Of a DNA stretch of 64,000 bases, positions 62,053-64,000 are shown in pieces. A program made the position numbers and the translations under genes. The stretch is from Hasllibacter sp963833115 (GTDB lineage Bacteria; Pseudomonadota; Alphaproteobacteria; Rhodobacterales; Rhodobacteraceae), in assembly GCA_963833115.1 (NCBI GenBank), contig CAWHWS010000002.1:930001-994000 (forward strand), given 5' to 3'. The notes below the pieces were generated by a model. It did no database searches. It saw only the letters and a program-made list of their open reading frames with translations, and had not been told where the DNA came from. The stretch's first letter is position 1. Every line of letters begins with the position of its first letter.

Positions 62053-63803
62053 GGCCGCGGCCTCTCATCGGCCAGCGCGGCCGTCAGGGCCCGGAACGCC
62101 GGATGATCCGCGATCTCCTCCACCGGCACGCTCCCGCGGGGGCGCCAGTTGGGGTGCGCGTCCACCGTGCCGGGCACGTTGGTCTGCATCGCCGGGCCGA
62201 CCGCGTCCGCGAGCCGCATCGCGGCCAGCACGCAGGGCGTGCGCGCCAGGAACCGGTGCAGCGCGGCGGGCAGGGCCCCCGGCATCTCCTCGGGCGGGGC
62301 CTCGCCGGCCTCCCACAGCCCCGCGGCCGCCAGGGCGCGCAGGATCGCCGCGCGCTCCCAGTCGCGATGCGCCCGGTGGGCGGCGCAATCGGCCGGCCCC
62401 ACGAGCCCGTGCGCCTCGCGCAGGTCGATGTCCTGCCCCGCCCACCAGCCCGCCAGCACCGGCAGGTCGTGCGTCGACAGGCATGCCAGCGCCATCGCCG
62501 GATAGGCGTCCGGCCCGGCGAACCCGGCCTTGGATTGCTCGAACACCACGATCCGGTAGGACAGGATGCGCGCCTCCTCCATCGCCTCGCGGAACCCGTC
62601 CGGCACCCAGCCCAAATCCTCGCCGATGACGATCGCGTGGCGCTCGCGGCTGGCGCCGGCCAGCGCCTCGATCAGGTCGTGCATGGGATAGGTGAGGTGC
62701 GCGCCGTCCAGCGGCGGCGACCCGTGCGGGATGAGGAAGAGCTGCCGCAGCGCCATCGCGTGGTCGATCCGGAGCGCGCCCGCGTCCTTGAGCTGCGCGT
62801 CGATCATCGTTCGGAACGGGGCGTAGCCCGAGGCCGCGAGCGCCGCCGGGGAGGGCGCGGCCAGGCCCCAGCCCTGACCCTCGGTGGCGAACACGTCCGG
62901 CGGCGCGCCGATCGACAGGCCCGGCAGGGTGCTGCCGCGCCCGGCCTCCACGCCCCAGGTCGCCGAGCCGCCCGGATCCTCGCCCACCGCGAGGTCGAGA
63001 TAGAGCCCGATCCGCATCCCCGCGTCCCGCGCCGCCGCCTGCGCCGCCGCGAGCTGCCCGCGCGCCACGTGCTGCAGCCAGAGGTGGAAGCGCACGTCCG
63101 CCGCATGATCGGCGGCGAAGGCCGCGACCTCCGTCGAGGCCGGGTCGCGCCAGGCGGCCGGCCAGCCGCCCCAGGTGGCGCCGTGCGCCGCCGCCATGTG
63201 GTGGGAGGCCGCCTCGAAGAGCGCGTGCCGCGCGAGGTCCTCGCCCGCCGTCGCGGCGAAGGCGTCGAACGCGGGATCGGTGCCGGCGTCGAACACCGCC
63301 CGCAGCGCCGAGAGCTTGGCGCCCGCCACCGCTTCGTAGTCCACCAGCGCGCCATCCGCCATCTCGGGCCGTTCGGCCCCGAGGGCGTCCGGCGCGATGT
63401 AGAGCGGGTTGAGCGCCACGCGGCTCGACGGCGAGAACGGGCTGCACCGCGCCGGCTCCGCGGTGAAGAGCGCGTGCACCGGGTTGATCCCTAGGAAGTC
63501 CGCGCCCGCCGCCGCGCAGGTCCGCGCCAGCGCCGCGAGGTCGGCGAAGTCCCCGATCCCCCACTGCCGCGCCGAGCGCAGCTCGTATAGCTGGCAGAAC
63601 ACGCCCCAGCCCGGCGCCTCGCCCAGGCCGTCGGGCAGGTGGCAGGCGGGCAGGGGGCCCGCGCCATCGGCCGGGATCGCCGCGTCCCCGATCGCGTCCA
63701 GGATGGCGCGCAGCGTGTCGTCCGGCACCGGCCGCTCGGTCCCGCCCGGCTGCGCGTAGCCCGTCGCGATGCCCCGCGCGGCGGCGCGCTCGCGCAGGCT
63801 CAC
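62049..63803 (-). CDS. malQ: 4-alpha-glucanotransferase
   Basis: A 584-residue GH77 amylomaltase started at GTG 63803, overlapping the treZ stop (GTGA). Typical segments are WGVFCQLYELRSARQWGIGD, FLGINPVHALF, ALRIDHAMALRQLFLIP, IVIGEDLGWVPDGFREAMEE (acid/base Glu) and CLSTHDLPVLAGWWAGQDID. It disproportionates maltodextrins and presumably supplies or recycles chains for TreY/TreZ. An earlier in-frame start at 63929 would overlap treZ by about 130 bp and is unlikely. Confidence 0.92.
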   Translation of the reverse strand: MSLRERAAARGIATGYAQPGGTERPVPDDTLRAILDAIGDAAIPADGAGPLPACHLPDGLGEAPGWGVFCQLYELRSARQWGIGDFADLAALARTCAAAGADFLGINPVHALFTAEPARCSPFSPSSRVALNPLYIAPDALGAERPEMADGALVDYEAVAGAKLSALRAVFDAGTDPAFDAFAATAGEDLARHALFEAASHHMAAAHGATWGGWPAAWRDPASTEVAAFAADHAADVRFHLWLQHVARGQLAAAQAAARDAGMRIGLYLDLAVGEDPGGSATWGVEAGRGSTLPGLSIGAPPDVFATEGQGWGLAAPSPAALAASGYAPFRTMIDAQLKDAGALRIDHAMALRQLFLIPHGSPPLDGAHLTYPMHDLIEALAGASRERHAIVIGEDLGWVPDGFREAMEEARILSYRIVVFEQSKAGFAGPDAYPAMALACLSTHDLPVLAGWWAGQDIDLREAHGLVGPADCAAHRAHRDWERAAILRALAAAGLWEAGEAPPEEMPGALPAALHRFLARTPCVLAAMRLADAVGPAMQTNVPGTVDAHPNWRPRGSVPVEEIADHPAFRALTAALADERPRP

Positions 63804-64000
63804 GCCCCGTCCTCCGCCAGGGCGAAGAGGCACGAATCCGGCGCACCCGGCGCCGCCCCGGTGAGGTGGATCACCTCGCCGCGCGTCTCCGGCAGCGTCT
63901 CGGGATGGCGGTGGAAGTTCGCCCGGCACTGCAGCAGCCCGTCGTTCAGCCGCCAGTCGACGGCCACGCAGGCCTCCGGCGCCTCGAGCACCGTGCCGCA
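63800..64000 (-). CDS. treZ: Malto-oligosyltrehalose trehalohydrolase, C-terminal end only
   Basis: Sixty-odd C-terminal residues are visible (VAVDWRLNDGLLQCRANFHR then GAPGAPDSCLFALAEDG); the gene continues past the right edge. This looks like the C-terminal beta domain of TreZ (DUF3459 type). The downstream coupling to malQ and treY matches treZ-malQ-treY gene order. A glycogen-debranching enzyme (GlgX) is the main alternative, since the catalytic part is outside the window. Confidence 0.7.
   Translation of the reverse strand, partial: CGTVLEAPEACVAVDWRLNDGLLQCRANFHRHPETLPETRGEVIHLTGAAPGAPDSCLFALAEDGA

Overview
The window is very GC-rich DNA from an alphaproteobacterium, most likely a member of the Rhodobacteraceae/Roseobacteraceae. 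The evidence is the gene content and order: a sorbitol/mannitol operon laid out like smoEFGKS-mtlK of Rhodobacter, an frcBCAK-type sugar transporter, a PutR/PutA proline pair, a five-step hut pathway using HutF and HutG, and an Mrp antiporter operon. Because GC is so high, most real genes have long open frames opposite them; these are not annotated.

Layout. 1-542: truncated secreted-protein gene. 543-1821: decayed DNA with remnants of a DegT-type aminotransferase and an Asp/Glu racemase. 1822-5466: glycine-betaine/proline-type ABC importer. 5572-14112: polyol dehydrogenases, a sorbitol/mannitol ABC importer whose binding-protein gene is frameshifted, and a LacI-type regulator. 14313-16498: PfkB kinase and GatZ-like protein, divergent from the regulator. 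16526-18702: alpha/beta hydrolase and membrane-anchored AraC-type regulator. 18830-21965: a graveyard of three pseudogenes (BKACE, MBL-fold hydrolase, maleylacetate reductase). 22086-26428: putR/putA. 26243-30960: TAXI-TRAP transporter with a glycerate kinase. 31166-34746: frcBCAK. 34860-40630: mrpA-G. 40661-41623: pirin. 41628-48912: hutCF divergent from hutIHGU. 58057-64000: choline-dehydrogenase-like GMC oxidoreductase, treY, malQ and the end of treZ.

The most striking object is a 9.0 kb transposon at 48936-57958, between hutU and the GMC oxidoreductase gene. It has 25-bp perfect terminal inverted repeats starting CGGCCTT and an exact 8-bp target duplication (CAAGTATC). Inside is an IS1595-family transposase, a divergently transcribed DUF6471 protein, a conserved 154-aa protein, a toxin-antitoxin-like pair whose toxin is broken by a 17-bp tandem duplication, and an orphan membrane-anchored protein. 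An IS66 element has inserted into it, and a serine-recombinase element has in turn inserted into the IS66 tnpC. That recombinase carries a single in-frame stop. The nesting gives a clear relative chronology.

Functionally the chromosomal genes describe uptake and oxidation of polyols, fructose-type sugars, proline, histidine and small organic acids, plus salt and osmotic adaptation (betaine import, a GMC oxidoreductase resembling choline dehydrogenase, Mrp Na+/H+ antiport, trehalose synthesis from maltodextrin). A recurring regulatory motif is a perfect GC-rich stem-loop directly after each of the four solute-binding-protein genes, before the rest of its transporter.
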